A DNA stretch of 63,189 bases from contig JAJUGZ010000010.1 of assembly GCA_029265715.1 (NCBI GenBank), positions 1 through 63,189 on the forward strand, written 5' to 3'. This DNA comes from Bacteroidota bacterium. Lineage in GTDB: Bacteria > Bacteroidota > Bacteroidia > Bacteroidales > Prolixibacteraceae. Numbering within the stretch: the stretch's first letter is position 1; every line of letters starts with the position of its first letter. The notes under the pieces were generated by a model. It saw only the letters and a list, made by a program, of their open reading frames with translations. It was not told the DNA's origin and did not search any database. Shown piece after piece: positions 1 through 8,623 of the stretch. A program made the position numbers and the translations under genes.

Positions 1-269
1 AATAGGCCTAGCATATTGATATTCTTCATTGTTGCTCTTTTTTGTACTGTAAAATAGGCAATCTAACCATATATCCCATGCTTAAAATATTAACAATTAA
101 ACAAATATATTAACATTGGGTTTTTAGAGATGCCCTTAATTTTTGAATGCTATATTTCAGCTTCATTGCAGATCTAACCCCGCGTTTTCATCGGATTTTA
201 ACCAAGCATTTTTTGTGTTCCGGGCCGAAATCCATACATTCGGGGGCGAAAATAGTTTTGTAAACCACG

Positions 270-1559
270 ATGCCAAACCGATCTATCGTTTCTTTGTTTG
301 CAGGGCTTTGCTGTCTTTGGGGGCAAGCTGTTTTTTCGCAGGGAGAAGCTGCTTCCGGAGATTTTACCTTTAGCCGGCTGTTTCAGACCGAGAGCAATCC
401 ACTGAGCCCGATTGGCATTTTTTCGCAGGACATGCCTTTTTATTTTCGGGGAAATGAGTCAGGGAGAAACCAGTTGTCGGTGGCCTACTCGATGGGAAAT
501 ACCTGGCATCCGCAGTGCTCTATTCTTTACCCGCAAAACCTGACCCCCCAGCAGCGACAGGAGGTAACTCAAATTTTTATGGCCGACCGGCCCGCGTATT
601 TCGAATTGAACGGGATCGAAACCAAATCGAAAACATTTGAGTCGGATGGCGTGTTGCAGATGTTCCGCTTGTCGTACCTGCACGAGTGGGGCCGGGAAAA
701 TTCACTACTGGTGAATATGAATGCAAACTTGCTTTCGGGTGGAACTTCGCCGGTGCATTTTTTTGCCAGCGACCGGTTTATCGAATTTCTGCACTCCAAA
801 TATTTTATCGAGGATAATTTTGGGAGGCGGTTATTCCCGTTCAACCGGGCATTTATCCAGTTCGAGGACGAAGACGGCCGCATGTTCCGTAAAAACAAGG
901 GCGATGTATTTCTGAGTGTTTTTGATCTGCATTATTTCAGACAGATATGGCATTATTCGGGCCAACGGGCAAAACTGAGCTGGCAATTGGGTGCTCACCT
1001 GAATGTGCCTCTCAATTCGGTTCATCCGTACCTTATTCCGGGGATATCGACCGGGTGGCGTTCTGATTTTTTGCTGGGCGGCACGAATACGATTACCGTG
1101 GCTGCCGACGCCGGTGTGTCCGATCAAACTTTTCTGAGGCTGGGCGAGGGTGTTCGGGCCATCGACTGGAAATACCGCAAGCAGGCTAAATTGTACCTGG
1201 GTTATAATTTTGTGTCGAAACGCCGGAATGTAACCAGCATTGGCATTTTGAACAACTACCAGGACCCGTTGCTGAAAGGATACTATTTTACCTGGAACCA
1301 GACTGGGTATCACGATCTGGGGCTGAAATACCTGAAGTCGGGCGACATCTGGGAAGGAGAGCAGGTGCCGCGCACATTTCACCAGGCCAAGCTGTCGGCA
1401 GCTGCCTTGTATTATTTTTCGTTTAAATCGTACCTGATCCTTGGTTTCCATAAAGGCGCCCGCGAGTTTAATATTTACATCGGCGAAGATCTGGTTTCAG
1501 TCAACAATGCGCCCGACATTCAATATGGCTTTCAGTACCGCTTCCCGATCGGGAACTAA
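270..1559 (+). CDS. Outer-membrane beta-barrel-like protein (DUF3187-like)
   Basis: A 429-residue protein with a Sec signal peptide (about residues 1-23, ending VFS-Q) and a body of alternating aromatic and polar strands that ends in a strand with C-terminal aromatic residues, as in outer-membrane barrels. After the signal comes an NPLSPIGIF...MPF segment that resembles DUF3187 proteins; this is from memory of the family, not a search. A TAGTTTTG hexamer-like -7 box lies at 253-260, which would give a very short leader before the ATG at 270. It stands alone, about 340 bp ahead of aspS on the same strand. Substrate and function are unknown. The barrel call is moderately sure and the family name is tentative. 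Confidence 0.6.
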   Translation: MPNRSIVSLFAGLCCLWGQAVFSQGEAASGDFTFSRLFQTESNPLSPIGIFSQDMPFYFRGNESGRNQLSVAYSMGNTWHPQCSILYPQNLTPQQRQEVTQIFMADRPAYFELNGIETKSKTFESDGVLQMFRLSYLHEWGRENSLLVNMNANLLSGGTSPVHFFASDRFIEFLHSKYFIEDNFGRRLFPFNRAFIQFEDEDGRMFRKNKGDVFLSVFDLHYFRQIWHYSGQRAKLSWQLGAHLNVPLNSVHPYLIPGISTGWRSDFLLGGTNTITVAADAGVSDQTFLRLGEGVRAIDWKYRKQAKLYLGYNFVSKRRNVTSIGILNNYQDPLLKGYYFTWNQTGYHDLGLKYLKSGDIWEGEQVPRTFHQAKLSAAALYYFSFKSYLILGFHKGAREFNIYIGEDLVSVNNAPDIQYGFQYRFPIGN

Positions 1560-1573
1560 AGAGATAGAAATAA

Positions 1574-1643
1574 GATGTTAGATATTAGACGTTAGACTTT
1601 TCCTGACTCCTGACACTTGAAGCTTGCTGCCTGCTATTTGATC
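1574..1643. repeat. Degenerate heptamer (7-bp period) tract
   Basis: The sequence reads as ten consecutive 7-mers: GATGTTA, GATATTA, GACGTTA, GACTTTT, CCTGACT, CCTGACA, CTTGAAG, CTTGCTG, CCTGCTA, TTTGATC. The first three are near-identical and the later ones drift but stay in register. It begins 14 bp after the stop of the barrel gene. The rest of the 1560-1898 gap holds no convincing gene and carries the aspS promoter at its end. Confidence 0.6.
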
Positions 1644-1866
1644 AACCGCCTCTTCCTCACTGCAGTTGGGTACTCCACCTGTCCAGGCCGGAGAAAGAGT
1701 TTGTGATCATTGGGTGTCTTTGCCTTTTTATTTTATCCTTTTGTCTTCAGGGTTTATCCGGATATTGGATATTTTACACCTTCTTACGTTCTGCAGTTTC
1801 TCTGTATGGTGAAACTATGATGGAAAACTTTGTGAGGATTGTCATGCCAAAACTCCAAATTCTGGT

Positions 1867-1874
1867 TATTTTTG
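1867..1874 (+). promoter_or_regulatory. aspS -7 promoter element
   Basis: TATTTTTG matches the Bacteroidota -7 consensus TAnnTTTG, 24 bp before the aspS ATG. A TTG lies at 1839-1841, slightly farther away than the usual -33 spacing. Confidence 0.5.
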
Positions 1875-1898
1875 CACCGAACATAAACAACGACAAAT

Positions 1899-3653
1899 AT
1901 GTACAGAACACATACATGCGGCGAACTGCGCATCGAAAATCAGGGAACACAAGTAACATTGGCTGGCTGGGTCCAGCGCGTAAGGAATCTGGGCGGGATG
2001 ACTTTTGTCGATCTGCGCGACCGTTACGGGATTACCCAGTTGGTTTTTGACGAGAATACTAATCCGACTGTTAAATCGAAGGTCGACGAATTAGGCCGCG
2101 AGTATGTGATCCAGGCTTTGGGTATCGTTCGCGAACGCAGCAGCAAAAACAAGAACATCCCGACCGGCGACATCGAGATTGAAGTGTCTGGGCTAAACAT
2201 ACTGAATGCCTCGTTGGTCCCGCCCTTCACCATCGAAGACGAAAGCGATGGGGGCGACGATATCCGGATGAAATACCGCTACCTCGACCTGCGCCGTAAC
2301 CCCGTCCGCAATACCTTGATCCTGCGCGCGAAAATGGCCCATGCCGTCCGCTCGTACCTGAACAGCAACGATTTTATCGAAACCGAAACTCCGGTGCTTA
2401 TCAAATCAACTCCGGAAGGGGCCCGCGACTTTGTGGTGCCTTCGCGGATGAACCCGGGCGAGTTTTACGCCCTGCCTCAGTCGCCCCAGCAGTTAAAACA
2501 GTTGCTGATGGTAGCTGGTTTCGACCGTTACTACCAGATCGTGAAATGTTTTCGCGACGAGGACCTGCGTGCCGACCGTCAGCCCGAGTTTACCCAGATC
2601 GACTGCGAAATGTCGTTTGTCGAGCAAGAAGACGTACTGAACATGTTCGAAGGGTTGACCCGTTATCTGTTTAACGAAATCAAAGGTGTTGAAATCAGCG
2701 AATTTCCGCGCATGCCGTATGCCGAGGCCACGAAAAACTATGGATCGGACAAACCGGATATCCGTTTCGGGATGCAGATTAAGGAACTGACCGGCCTGGT
2801 GAAAGGGAAAGGCTTTCAGGTATTCGATGACGCTGAATTCATCGGTGGCATTTGCGCCGAAGGTTGTGCTGAATACACCCGCAAGCAACTCGATGAGCTG
2901 ACCAACTGGGTGAAACGCCCGCAGATTGGTGCCAAAGGCATGGTTTACGTGAAATACAATACCGATGGCAGCCTGAAATCGTCGGTCGATAAATTCTATT
3001 CTCCGGAAGAACTGGCCAAATGGGCCGAAGTGTTTGGCGCCAAACCAGGCGATTTGATGCTCATCCTTTCCGGGCCGAAAAACGCTATGTTGAAAGCCAT
3101 TGGCGAGTTGCGCCTTGAAATGGGCAATCAGCTTGGGCTGCGCGATAAAAACGTGTTCAAACCCTTATGGGTGGTCGATTTCCCGTTGCTCGAATGGGAC
3201 GAGGAAACCAAGCGGTTCTATGCGATGCACCATCCGTTTACATCGCCCAAGCCCGAAGATATCCCGTTGCTGGAAACCGATCCGGGAGCTGTTCGAGCTA
3301 ATGCCTACGATTTGGTTATCAACGGTGTGGAGATTGGTGGTGGTTCGGTCCGTATTTTTGATAAAGAATTGCAGGCTCGTATGTTTAATTTGTTGGGCTT
3401 CACTCCGGAGCAGGCCGAATACCAGTTTGGCTTCCTGATGAACGCGTTTAAATACGGTGCCCCGCCACATGCAGGGATTGCTTTCGGGTTCGACCGCCTG
3501 ACCTCGATGTTTGCCGGGCTGGATTCAATCCGCGATACAATTGCTTTTCCGAAGAACAACTCGGGCCGCGACGTGATGATGGATTGTCCTTCGGTCATCT
3601 CAAACGAGCAGCTGGATGAACTTCAACTGAAAATTGATTTGAAAGAAAAATAA
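1899..3653 (+). CDS. aspS: Aspartate--tRNA ligase
   Basis: Charges tRNA-Asp with aspartate in the cytosol. The 584-residue length is normal for the bacterial class II enzyme with an N-terminal OB-fold anticodon domain and an inserted GAD domain. Visible signatures are the start [10 protein letters not shown], motif 2 FRDED at about 218-222, and motif 3 GFDR at about 530-533. The ATG is supported by the conserved N-terminus. The gene is monocistronic: its own TAnnTTTG box lies upstream and a strong terminator hairpin follows 20 bp after the stop. Identification is secure. Confidence 0.98.
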   Translation: MYRTHTCGELRIENQGTQVTLAGWVQRVRNLGGMTFVDLRDRYGITQLVFDENTNPTVKSKVDELGREYVIQALGIVRERSSKNKNIPTGDIEIEVSGLNILNASLVPPFTIEDESDGGDDIRMKYRYLDLRRNPVRNTLILRAKMAHAVRSYLNSNDFIETETPVLIKSTPEGARDFVVPSRMNPGEFYALPQSPQQLKQLLMVAGFDRYYQIVKCFRDEDLRADRQPEFTQIDCEMSFVEQEDVLNMFEGLTRYLFNEIKGVEISEFPRMPYAEATKNYGSDKPDIRFGMQIKELTGLVKGKGFQVFDDAEFIGGICAEGCAEYTRKQLDELTNWVKRPQIGAKGMVYVKYNTDGSLKSSVDKFYSPEELAKWAEVFGAKPGDLMLILSGPKNAMLKAIGELRLEMGNQLGLRDKNVFKPLWVVDFPLLEWDEETKRFYAMHHPFTSPKPEDIPLLETDPGAVRANAYDLVINGVEIGGGSVRIFDKELQARMFNLLGFTPEQAEYQFGFLMNAFKYGAPPHAGIAFGFDRLTSMFAGLDSIRDTIAFPKNNSGRDVMMDCPSVISNEQLDELQLKIDLKEK

Positions 3654-3673
3654 TTTTCCGTGTTTTGATCAGT

Positions 3674-3719
3674 AAACAGAGCGGGTATTCCGGATTTTAC
3701 GGGATACCCGCTCTGTTTT
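3674..3719 (+). terminator. Terminator after aspS
   Basis: A 15-bp perfect stem (3674-3688 with 3704-3718) is followed by T residues. It also lies downstream of the convergent uxuA gene, so it may act in both directions. Confidence 0.85.
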
Positions 3720-3756
3720 ATAGTCTCTTTCAAAAAATCCGGATGGAGCCAAACGG

Positions 3757-4830
3757 CTATTGTTCGTCAATCCGTTTCATAGCAGCCATCATAAAGCCCA
3801 TGGCATAAGCCATTCCGGCGTGCCAGGGAGCATCGCAGCTCATTTGGGGCGTATGGTCCGGAATCAGCACTCCCTCGTATCGGTTTGCTTTCAGAATTTT
3901 CAGAATCCGGAACATGTCGATATCGCCTTCGTCGATAAAAACTTCTTTGTAGGTCGGGACTTTACCTTTAATATTCCGAAAATGAATATAGCCGATGCGG
4001 TTTTCTTTGCTAAAAATGTCAGTCTTCTCGTAAATATCGCCTTCAGTCATTTCGGCCAGCGAGCCTAAACAAAACTCCAGTTGGTTGTTCGGGCTGGGGT
4101 TTAAGGCAATCAACCGGTGGTACAAATCGGGTTGATAAACCAGCCGGGGTGTTTTTCGTATTTCCGGCATGGGTGGGTCATCCGGGTGTGCGGCCAGAAT
4201 GACGCCGGCTTCTTCTGCTACCGGAATGATTTGTTCCAGAAATCCCTGCAATCGTTGCCATAGTTGATCTGAAGTGATTGGCTTTTGAATACGTTTTTTT
4301 GTTTTATCAATCCACATGTTCCAGACCATTCCTTCCGGAAGCGGGTTTTCATCCACCCCGTCCATCCCGACCGAGATGGCGCCGCCACGGGCATAAGGGC
4401 CTTTTACACGGCTGGCTACTCCGGCAATCGAAAAATTGTAGCCCAGGCATGGGATTCCAACTTTTCCCATGGTCCGGATGATATCTTTGACGCGTTCTAT
4501 CTGTTCTGCCTTTTGGGGGCCGTCGAGTAAAATATCGTGCCAGTGTGCCGGGTTCAGGTTTTCGATGGCATACCATTCCAATCCATAGGCATTCATTTCC
4601 TGTTTTAGCCGAAGCATTCCTTCCTCAGTCCAGAGAAAATCTTCTTCGGTATCGGCAATTCCCCAGCCATCGCCGGTGTCGGTTGGCTGGTCGTCGGTTT
4701 GCGCCAGTTTCTTTTCCTGCTTAAAATAATCAACTAAGTGAACGACCAGGTGGGTTGCCCCGCATTGCCGTGCAAAACGATAGTTTTCGGGGGTGAGCAT
4801 GTGGCGATACAGTCCAAATCCTAATTTCAT
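3757..4830 (-). CDS. uxuA: Mannonate dehydratase
   Basis: Dehydrates D-mannonate to 2-keto-3-deoxygluconate in glucuronate breakdown. The protein of 357 residues has the UxuA TIM-barrel pattern: N-terminal GFGLYRHML, HLVDY, a central YNFSIAG stretch, AAHPDDPP, then YIHFRN and PDHTPQM near the end, which carry metal-binding His and Asp residues. I chose the ATG at 4830 because the homologous N-terminus MKLGFGLYRH begins there; in-frame extensions (ATG at 4872, TTG at 4911) run into repeat DNA. An SDR oxidoreductase lies upstream on the same strand, the usual partner for making mannonate, but 279 bp of repeat sequence separates the two. The start codon coincides with the repeat motif ATTTCATCTGTA read on the plus strand. 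Confidence 0.92.
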   Translation of the reverse strand: MKLGFGLYRHMLTPENYRFARQCGATHLVVHLVDYFKQEKKLAQTDDQPTDTGDGWGIADTEEDFLWTEEGMLRLKQEMNAYGLEWYAIENLNPAHWHDILLDGPQKAEQIERVKDIIRTMGKVGIPCLGYNFSIAGVASRVKGPYARGGAISVGMDGVDENPLPEGMVWNMWIDKTKKRIQKPITSDQLWQRLQGFLEQIIPVAEEAGVILAAHPDDPPMPEIRKTPRLVYQPDLYHRLIALNPSPNNQLEFCLGSLAEMTEGDIYEKTDIFSKENRIGYIHFRNIKGKVPTYKEVFIDEGDIDMFRILKILKANRYEGVLIPDHTPQMSCDAPWHAGMAYAMGFMMAAMKRIDEQ

Positions 4831-5089
4831 CTGTAAATAATTTGTTTTTAAGTTGTCAGATGGAATAGCCATGATCCGGTTATTATTTTCATTATCGGTT
4901 GGTGTTTGCAAATCATGGCTATTTCATCCGTATAAATTTTCAATGTTGGTTCGTGCAATTTTCGTAACAGCTTTTGCTTTTCAATAAAATTCGCACCGGT
5001 ATGGAATTGAGCTTGCGAAATCCGCGAAGCGAATAGCCATTTGTACATTTCCGGTTGGTATAAGCTTCTGCTTTTATGGCTATTTCATC
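4831..5089. repeat. Stem-loop/spacer repeat array, copy 1 (units A and B)
   Basis: Two stem-loops flank a 72-nt spacer. Unit A has arms GATGGAATAGCCAT (4859-4872) and ATGGCTATTTCATC (4915-4928), a 14-bp inverted repeat with one mismatch and a 42-nt loop. Unit B has AATAGCCAT (5032-5040) and ATGGCTATTTCATC (5076-5089) with a 35-nt loop; its left arm is split by a 27-nt insertion (5005-5031) after ATGG at 5001-5004. The spacer 4929-5000 begins GTATAAATTTTCAA and matches the spacer of the second array at 61661-61732 in about 60 of 72 positions. Between the uxuA start and unit A, 4831-4858 looks like a shortened spacer. The array fills the gap between the SDR gene and uxuA. Confidence 0.85.
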
Positions 5090-5109
5090 CTAATTCTTCC
5101 TGAATGTGA

Positions 5110-5889
5110 TTAAAAACCAATTGAATTTCCGCCATCAACAGCCAGGGTGGCACCGGTGATGTATGATGCGGCATCAGACGAAAGGAAAACTGCAGCAGCT
5201 GCAACTTCTGCCGGAAGCCCGAAGCGGCCAAGCGGTGTGCGCGACAGTACTTTTTCTTTACGTTTCGGGTCGTTGCTCATGGCCTTTTGGGAAATGGCTG
5301 TTTCGATGAATCCTGGTGCGAGGGCATTTACGCGGACACCCCGGGGCCCCAGTTCGATGGCCAGCGTGCGCACCATGCCAGCCATTCCGCTCTTGGCTGC
5401 CGAGTAGGCAATAACCTGTGGAATGCCATAGATGGCAGCCATTGACGAGATCATCAGGATTGAGCCGCCGCCTCCTTCAATCATGTCCGGGAGCAATTCG
5501 TTGTTCAAAGCATGGGCCCCTGTCAGGTTTGTGCGGAGTACATTCTCAAATTCTTCGGGCGAGGTTTCCAGTGCAAATTTTTTCAAATGGATTCCCGCGT
5601 TATTTACCAAGACATTCACCGGGCGACCGTAGTGGGCAATCACCCTCTTCGACAGGCCTGGCATCCGGGAAAAATCGGTAACATCGATAATCTCATATCC
5701 CGAGTTTTCCCCCAGTTCGTTGCAGGCTTCCTGAAGGACTTCTTCCCGGCGTCCGGCAATAATGACACGGGCGCCTGAACTGATAAATGCTTTTGCAATG
5801 GCCAGCCCGATTCCGGAGCCGCCCCCCGTTATAAAGGCTAGTTTCCCTTCGAGCGAAAATAAATTTTGTGTTGATTTCTCTTCCATCAT
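5110..5889 (-). CDS. SDR-family oxidoreductase, probable mannonate/gluconate-type dehydrogenase
   Basis: A classical short-chain dehydrogenase of 259 residues. The cofactor motif TGGGSGIG is at 21-28, NNAG at 96-99, N121, and the catalytic S149, Y162 and K166 (YSAAK). It lies directly upstream of uxuA on the same strand. In Bacteroidota, SDR enzymes near uxuA often replace the canonical UxuB and interconvert fructuronate and mannonate, so that is the likely role. Substrate cannot be read from sequence, and a gluconate 5-dehydrogenase activity is also possible. Two adjacent ATG codons (5887-5889 and 5884-5886) can serve as start. A TACCTTTG promoter box lies at 5921-5928. Confidence 0.85.
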   Translation of the reverse strand: MMEEKSTQNLFSLEGKLAFITGGGSGIGLAIAKAFISSGARVIIAGRREEVLQEACNELGENSGYEIIDVTDFSRMPGLSKRVIAHYGRPVNVLVNNAGIHLKKFALETSPEEFENVLRTNLTGAHALNNELLPDMIEGGGGSILMISSMAAIYGIPQVIAYSAAKSGMAGMVRTLAIELGPRGVRVNALAPGFIETAISQKAMSNDPKRKEKVLSRTPLGRFGLPAEVAAAAVFLSSDAASYITGATLAVDGGNSIGF

Positions 5890-5920
5890 CTTCCAGTCTG
5901 TTATGTCAGAAATACAACAA

Positions 5921-5928
5921 CAAAGGTA
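5921..5928 (-). promoter_or_regulatory. Promoter -7 box for SDR gene
   Basis: On the minus strand this reads TACCTTTG, matching TAnnTTTG, 32 bp before the SDR start. I see no clear -33 TTG upstream. Confidence 0.55.
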
Positions 5929-6006
5929 GCAGATCGGTTGATTTTGGTTATGTCCCGATTTTGACGAGTATTGGTATTATTTTGATTTGATCGGGGAGTG
6001 GAAGGC

Positions 6007-6034
6007 ATAAAAAAACCAGCCGGAGCTGGTTTGA
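6007..6034 (-). terminator. Terminator after sufE-sufT-like operon
   Basis: AAACCAGC (6013-6020) pairs with GCTGGTTT (6025-6032) around a 4-nt loop. On the minus strand the stem is followed by a run of T, so it ends transcription of the operon lying at 6045-6787. Confidence 0.8.
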
Positions 6035-6044
6035 AAACGTATCA

Positions 6045-6347
6045 TTAAAAGAAACCCAGTTCAAGTCGGGCTTCTTCGCTCATCATCGATTTGTCCCACG
6101 GCGGGTCAAATGTTAGTTCAACGGTTGCCTGTTCGATCGTCGGGACCAAAGCCGCCAGTCTCACGTCTTCAACAAGCACATCGGCTACCGGGCAGCCTGG
6201 CGCAGTCAGGGTCATGACGATATGGGCATTGTTGTTCTCATCAATATCGACGTTGTAAATCAACCCAAGGTCGTATATGTTTACCGGTATTTCCGGATCG
6301 TAAACATCGCGAAGCCGTTCAATAATCTGATCAATTCGTGCATCCAT
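6045..6347 (-). CDS. DUF59/MIP18-family Fe-S assembly protein (SufT-like)
   Basis: A 100-residue protein of the DUF59 (MIP18/SufT/PaaD-like) family, which helps Fe-S cluster maturation. It shows the family DPEIPV motif at 17-22, the DLGLIY segment, and the conserved cysteine C52 in TAPGCP. It follows sufE with a 1-nt overlap (TAATG), so the two are translationally coupled in one operon. Its role next to SufE fits cluster assembly or delivery. A PaaD-like function is unlikely without paa genes nearby. Confidence 0.9.
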   Translation of the reverse strand: MDARIDQIIERLRDVYDPEIPVNIYDLGLIYNVDIDENNNAHIVMTLTAPGCPVADVLVEDVRLAALVPTIEQATVELTFDPPWDKSMMSEEARLELGFF

Positions 6348-6787
6348 TATGCATTCTCCTTTCCTGAAATTCTGTTATAAGCAACAGCGTATAATTTAAT
6401 TTGTTTAATCATGGCCAACAGTCCGTTCGAACGGGTTGGCGACAAATGTTGTTTCAATCCAATGGCATCGATGAAATGAAAATCGGTATTCATCAGTTCG
6501 GATGGCGTTTGCCCCGATGCTACGCGCAACAAAAGGGCAACCAGTCCTTTTACAATGACGGCATCGCTTTCGCCCCTGAAAAAGATCTTCCCGTCACGGA
6601 ACTCCGGAACCAGCCAAACCCGCGATTGACAACCTTTTATCAAATGCTGGTCGGTTTTTTCTTTCGGGTCGATGTCTTTCAGGTCGTTACCCAGTTCAAT
6701 CAGATAACTGTATTTGTCCATCCAGTCGTCGTAAGCCGAAAATTCTTCGATTATATCTTGTTGAATGTCTTCGATTGTCATCATCAA
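6347..6787 (-). CDS. sufE: Cysteine desulfuration protein SufE
   Basis: Accepts persulfide sulfur from SufS and passes it to the SufBCD scaffold. At 146 residues it is of normal SufE length, and it has the sulfur-acceptor cysteine C53 in the typical IKGCQSRVW context. The start is ambiguous among three consecutive Met codons (MMMT). It is the first gene of a two-gene operon with the DUF59 gene; the rest of a suf cluster is not in this window. Confidence 0.93.
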   Translation of the reverse strand: MMMTIEDIQQDIIEEFSAYDDWMDKYSYLIELGNDLKDIDPKEKTDQHLIKGCQSRVWLVPEFRDGKIFFRGESDAVIVKGLVALLLRVASGQTPSELMNTDFHFIDAIGLKQHLSPTRSNGLLAMIKQIKLYAVAYNRISGKENA

Positions 6788-7031
6788 AAGTTTTAAGGAT
6801 GCAAATGTCGGAATTTTTTGATTTTTCGCAATGACAAAATTAGTGGTGGTTAAAATTCCGGATTGATGAATCCTGAATTTTCGAAAACGCTTTAACTTAA
6901 ATTTAAATCAGACAGTTATCTCTGCTAAATTTGAATTGGTATAAATAGCCCGATTGGCCAATATTCTGAGCGCATTTTTGTATTTTAGTGAACAAAAGAT
7001 GAGATATCATTAACCATTAAATCATAGCAAC

Positions 7032-7607
7032 ATGGAATCGTTAGCTGGATCAAGAACAGAACAAAACCTGCTCAAGGCTTTTGCCGGAGAATCGCAGGCC
7101 CGTAACCGTTACGAGTTTTTTGCCAAACAGGCCAAAGCCGAAGGGCTGGAACAAATTGCGGCCCTTTTTATGGAAACGGCCGAAAACGAACGTTCGCATG
7201 CCAAACAGTTTTTCAAACAACTGGAAGGTCGTCCGGTTGAGATTACGGCTACCTATCCGGCCGGAAAAATCGGGACAACCCTTGAAAACCTGAAAGCAGC
7301 TGCCGATGGTGAAAATGAAGAGTGGTCCGATCTTTATCCTGAATTTGCCCGTATTGCCGAAGAAGAAGGCTTTAAATCGATAGCTGTTCTCTTCAAATCG
7401 ATTGCCAAGATTGAAAAGCACCACGAAGAACGTTATCGCAAACTGTACGAGAACCTGGAACAAGGCAAAGTATTTAAACGAGAAGACAAAGTGGTATGGA
7501 AATGCCGGGTTTGCGGGTTCCTGCACGAATCGACTATGCCGCCGCAGAAATGTCCGGTATGCGGCCACGCTCAAGCTTATTTTGAAATCGAAGTACAGAA
7601 TTACTAA
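7032..7607 (+). CDS. rbr: Rubrerythrin
   Basis: A non-haem diiron peroxidase that removes hydrogen peroxide in anaerobes and microaerophiles. The 191 residues contain the four-helix ferritin-like domain (E20, E53 and H56 in ENERSH, E128 and nearby His in IEKHHEE) and a C-terminal rubredoxin-like FeS4 site with CRVC at 158-161 and CPVC at 174-177. A TATTTTAG box (6981-6988), one base off the -7 consensus, with TTG at 6954-6956, may be the promoter. A terminator follows, so the gene is probably transcribed alone. Its presence suggests an anaerobic or facultative life style. Confidence 0.97.
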   Translation: MESLAGSRTEQNLLKAFAGESQARNRYEFFAKQAKAEGLEQIAALFMETAENERSHAKQFFKQLEGRPVEITATYPAGKIGTTLENLKAAADGENEEWSDLYPEFARIAEEEGFKSIAVLFKSIAKIEKHHEERYRKLYENLEQGKVFKREDKVVWKCRVCGFLHESTMPPQKCPVCGHAQAYFEIEVQNY

Positions 7608-7619
7608 TCTCTTCAATTG

Positions 7620-7656
7620 GTCACGACTTTGCTTTGAGTGAAGTCGTGACTTTTTT
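7620..7656 (+). terminator. Terminator after rubrerythrin
   Basis: GTCACGACTT (7620-7629) pairs perfectly with AAGTCGTGAC (7641-7650), followed by six T. Confidence 0.9.
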
Positions 7657-7696
7657 ATCCTGAGCCATCGTTATTTTTATTTTGTCTGATTGAGAG

Positions 7697-8524
7697 ATGG
7701 TCTGTCGCCCGGAGTTAAGTATTCAGCATTATAAACCATCAGCCCGGTTTGAGAAGTTTATCCGTCAGTTTATATTTCTGAAGCAGAGCGCTGTCGGAAC
7801 CTCTTTCCTGGATAAATACATCCCCGACGGTTATACCTCGTTTGTAATTCATTGGGGAGGCAATGTTTATTGCTATCCGCATGACGAAGCTGTTTTGCTC
7901 CCCCGTTTTTTTATCGTGGTGCCACTTCATCAGGCTTTACCTATTCAGGTTTTCCCATCTTGCGATACGATGGTTGTTTCTTTTCATACAACCATGTTTA
8001 CCCGGCTTTTCCGGATAAATTTGAGCCGAATGAAGGAAATGCCTTTTTTGCCGGGCGAAACGATAGGTTGCGAGCAAGAGTTGAAAAAAATACAGGTCCT
8101 CGACACCAATCCTCAGCGTATTGCTTTTATCGAAGAATGGCTTTCCCGGAAATTTGACATCGAAAATTATGAGCCCGATGAAATCGATCAGGTTTTTGAT
8201 GAACTGATGGGGTTTCACGGATCCGTGGCAATCCGTTCCGTGCTTCAGCAAAAACACATCGATTCGCGAACATTCCGGAGAAAATTCTTGCAGCGCACCG
8301 GGATGAATGCCAAGAGTTTTTGCCGTATTGCCCGTTTCCATTATTTGTGGTCCGAGTTTTTGGCTCAAGGCATTGTCAATACGCAGGAAATGATTTATAA
8401 TGCTGGTTTTTATGACCAGTCGCACATGATTAACGATTTTAAACAATTTATCGGCGAATCTCCCAAAAACTTTTTTTCCCGCGACCAGGAATTGGTTCGG
8501 TTTATGTCTGGTAAGAATGTTTGA
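7697..8524 (+). CDS. AraC-family transcriptional regulator
   Basis: A 275-residue DNA-binding regulator. The N-terminal half (about 1-130) looks like the cupin-type DUF6597 sensing domain common in Bacteroidota AraC proteins. The C-terminal part (about 170-265) carries two helix-turn-helix motifs, with a family-typical second HTH around YNAGFYDQSHMINDFKQF. Both neighbours are on the same strand but in separate units: a terminator lies before it and the OmpA-like gene has its own promoter after it. The inducer and targets cannot be inferred. Confidence 0.88.
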   Translation: MVCRPELSIQHYKPSARFEKFIRQFIFLKQSAVGTSFLDKYIPDGYTSFVIHWGGNVYCYPHDEAVLLPRFFIVVPLHQALPIQVFPSCDTMVVSFHTTMFTRLFRINLSRMKEMPFLPGETIGCEQELKKIQVLDTNPQRIAFIEEWLSRKFDIENYEPDEIDQVFDELMGFHGSVAIRSVLQQKHIDSRTFRRKFLQRTGMNAKSFCRIARFHYLWSEFLAQGIVNTQEMIYNAGFYDQSHMINDFKQFIGESPKNFFSRDQELVRFMSGKNV

Positions 8525-8598
8525 ATACGCTTACCTAAAAGCTTAGGCTGATTAGTTCCGGTGACCGTTTTTTCCAATTTTTTCTTTTTTGTATGCCC

Positions 8599-8606
8599 TA
8601 ATTTTG
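8599..8606 (+). promoter_or_regulatory. Promoter -7 box for OmpA-like gene
   Basis: TAATTTTG matches TAnnTTTG, 17 bp before the ATG at 8624. It lies inside a possible longer reading frame, which supports the internal ATG as the true start. Confidence 0.6.
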
Positions 8607-8623
8607 GACAAAAAAGAATTATT

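Noticed and set aside
1703-2050. Open frame overlapping the start of aspS
   Set aside because: It runs out of frame into aspS, has no recognisable domain, and crosses the aspS promoter.
4831-4911. Longer N-terminus for uxuA from TTG 4911 or ATG 4872
   Set aside because: The added residues are translated repeat sequence; the family N-terminus begins at 4830.
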